Shown here: piece by piece, positions 32,048-33,126 of the stretch
How positions within the stretch are numbered: position 1 is the stretch's first letter
Layout: each line of letters opens with the position of its first letter
From: Candidatus Saccharimonadota bacterium
GTDB taxonomy: Bacteria > Patescibacteriota > Saccharimonadia > Saccharimonadales > Saccharimonadaceae
Reading direction: 5' to 3'
Assembly (NCBI GenBank): GCA_009778675.1
Contig: WRFU01000010.1
Coordinates: 1-33,126 of the forward strand
DNA length: 33,126 nucleotides
Position numbers and translations under genes: made by a program
Notes under the pieces: generated by a model
The model's database searches: none
Told to the model about the DNA's origin: nothing
The model's input: the letters and a program-made list of their open reading frames with translations, nothing else

Positions 32048-33126
32048 TCGTGCAAATTAGCTTCCTTCGGTAGTTTAGCGTCTTTTAATATTTTTGTGAC
32101 TTCTGGACCATCTAATGTTTCCTTGCTAAGCAACGCTTTAGCTAAAATATCCAAATATTTATGATTCGCTTTTAGCACGGCTTCGGCTCGTTTGGTGGCT
32201 TCATGCATAATTTTTGCTACTTCGGTATCAATCTTTTGCGCCGTAGCTTCGCTGTACGGTTTATTAACACCAGCCCAAAAACCATCTTCGTCACGCTGTG
32301 TGACAAATACTTGATCACGCAAACTATCGCCCATACCTTGTTTAGTGACCATATCACGCGCCAGATTAGCGGCTGTTTGTAAATCACTTTCAGCACCAGT
32401 CGTCACCCCGTCTTGACCATAAATTAACTTTTCGGCGACCCGACCCCCCATGGTTAGCGCTAAGTCGTCTTTATATTCGTACAAACTGCGATAGTTTCTA
32501 TCTTCGGGCGGGATAAACCACGTCACACCACCAGTCTGGCCACGCGGAATAATAGTTATTTTGTGCACCTGATCACTATCTGGCAAGATATGCCCAACAA
32601 TAGCATGCCCGGCTTCGTGATAAGCCGTAATTTCACGTTCGTGATCATTCATAATCTTACTTTTACGTTCGGGCCCTAGGGCAACTTTTTCGAACGCCTC
32701 GGTGACATCAGCGTTATTAATAGTTTTACGATTATTGCGGGCAGCTACAATAGCAGCTTCGTTGGCAATGTTGGCCAAATCTGCCCCACTACTACCAGCG
32801 GTTTTGGCCGCTAAAGCATCTAAATCGACAGCACTATCAAGCGGTTTGTTTTTAAAGTGAACTTTTAAAATCGCTAAACGTTCAGTACGTTCGGGCAAGG
32901 CAACGGTTATACGACGATCAAACCGCCCCGGCCTCAGCAAGGCTGGATCTAGCATATCAGCACGGTTAGTAGCGGCCATCACGATTACGCCAGTTTCATT
33001 TTCGAACCCATCCATTTCTACCAAAATTTGGTTTAACGTTTGTTCGTGTTCTTCACGACCGCCACTACCACGACCCTCACGCCGACGAGCGACCGCATCA
33101 ATTTCATCAATAAAGATAATGCACGG
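32044..33126 (-). CDS. ftsH: ATP-dependent zinc metalloprotease FtsH, C-terminal part
   Basis: FtsH is the membrane-anchored AAA+ protease. The visible 360 residues start within the ATPase domain at the Walker B region (CIIFIDEIDAV), then the second region of homology (ATNRADMLDPALLRPGRFDRR), the protease domain with AYHEAGHA zinc motif, and the C-terminal helices. The N-terminal membrane helices and Walker A lie beyond the right edge. The frame is open to position 33126. It is upstream of murJ in the same operon. Confidence 0.97.
   Translation of the reverse strand, partial: PCIIFIDEIDAVARRREGRGSGGREEHEQTLNQILVEMDGFENETGVIVMAATNRADMLDPALLRPGRFDRRITVALPERTERLAILKVHFKNKPLDSAVDLDALAAKTAGSSGADLANIANEAAIVAARNNRKTINNADVTEAFEKVALGPERKSKIMNDHEREITAYHEAGHAIVGHILPDSDQVHKITIIPRGQTGGVTWFIPPEDRNYRSLYEYKDDLALTMGGRVAEKLIYGQDGVTTGAESDLQTAANLARDMVTKQGMGDSLRDQVFVTQRDEDGFWAGVNKPYSEATAQKIDTEVAKIMHEATKRAEAVLKANHKYLDILAKALLSKETLDGPEVTKILKDAKLPKEANLHE

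Noticed and set aside
1-33126. CRISPR array, prophage or rRNA operon
   Set aside because: No spaced direct repeats, phage structural genes, integrase or rRNA sequence were seen anywhere in the window.
1-33126. Alternative genetic code with TGA as glycine, as in Gracilibacteria
   Set aside because: TGA serves as the stop of ftsH, lepA-N, vanX-adjacent genes and others at positions that match family lengths, so the standard bacterial code fits.

Overview
The window looks like chromosomal DNA from a member of the Candidate Phyla Radiation (Patescibacteria), most likely a Saccharibacteria (TM7) relative. This is inferred from: a phosphoketolase plus acetate kinase pair; reduced versions of conserved proteins (TsaB of 128 aa, HrcA of 232 aa, a ComEC with no C-terminal metallo-beta-lactamase domain); dense 4-nt ATGA-type gene overlaps; and TGA used as an ordinary stop. 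No rRNA or phylogenetic marker comparison could be run, so the assignment is not proven. Nearly all genes lie on the minus strand, so the window reads functionally from right to left.

Layout from left to right. 1-2 kb: a partial unknown gene, a divergent promoter pair and RNase Y. 2-4.4 kb: a large secreted TIG-domain surface protein whose promoter contains a run of ten G between -35 and -10. 4.4-6.8 kb: a comEC-tsaE-tsaB operon and tRNA-Lys(TTT). 6.8-8.6 kb: a small membrane protein and dnaJ. 8.6-10.8 kb: a three-gene cell-surface operon resembling the WxL/csc loci of Firmicutes. 11-13.7 kb: an unknown gene and dnaK. 13.8-17.8 kb: an unknown gene, ackA and xfp. 18-20.4 kb: an unknown gene with a strongly folded leader, grpE, hrcA, and another unknown gene. 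20.5-22.1 kb: an adenylate-kinase-like gene and a membrane-anchored unknown. 22.2-33.1 kb: lepA in two pieces separated by a 6.4-kb block (a P3B Mg2+-type ATPase and seven small accessory enzymes), then murJ and ftsH.

How the genes work together. dnaJ, dnaK and hrcA-grpE form a classical HrcA regulon: four perfect or near-perfect CIRCE operators overlap sigma70-type promoters. xfp and ackA form an overlapping pair giving ATP from sugar phosphates through acetyl-phosphate. ftsH, murJ, the N-terminal half of lepA and the accessory genes downstream are packed head to tail and are probably co-transcribed.

The most notable observations are: (1) elongation factor 4 (LepA) split exactly at the domain II/III linker by a 6.4-kb cargo block, with both halves intact and each with its own expression signals; (2) a G10 tract in the spacer of the promoter of the TIG surface protein, plus a G9 tract inside a kinase gene, which suggest phase variation; (3) at least five genes whose -10 hexamer ends exactly 6 nt before the start codon, which predicts leaderless mRNAs; (4) a ~107-nt leader with three adjacent hairpins before an unknown gene; (5) a csc/WxL-like surface operon whose C-terminal domain recurs in the TIG protein.
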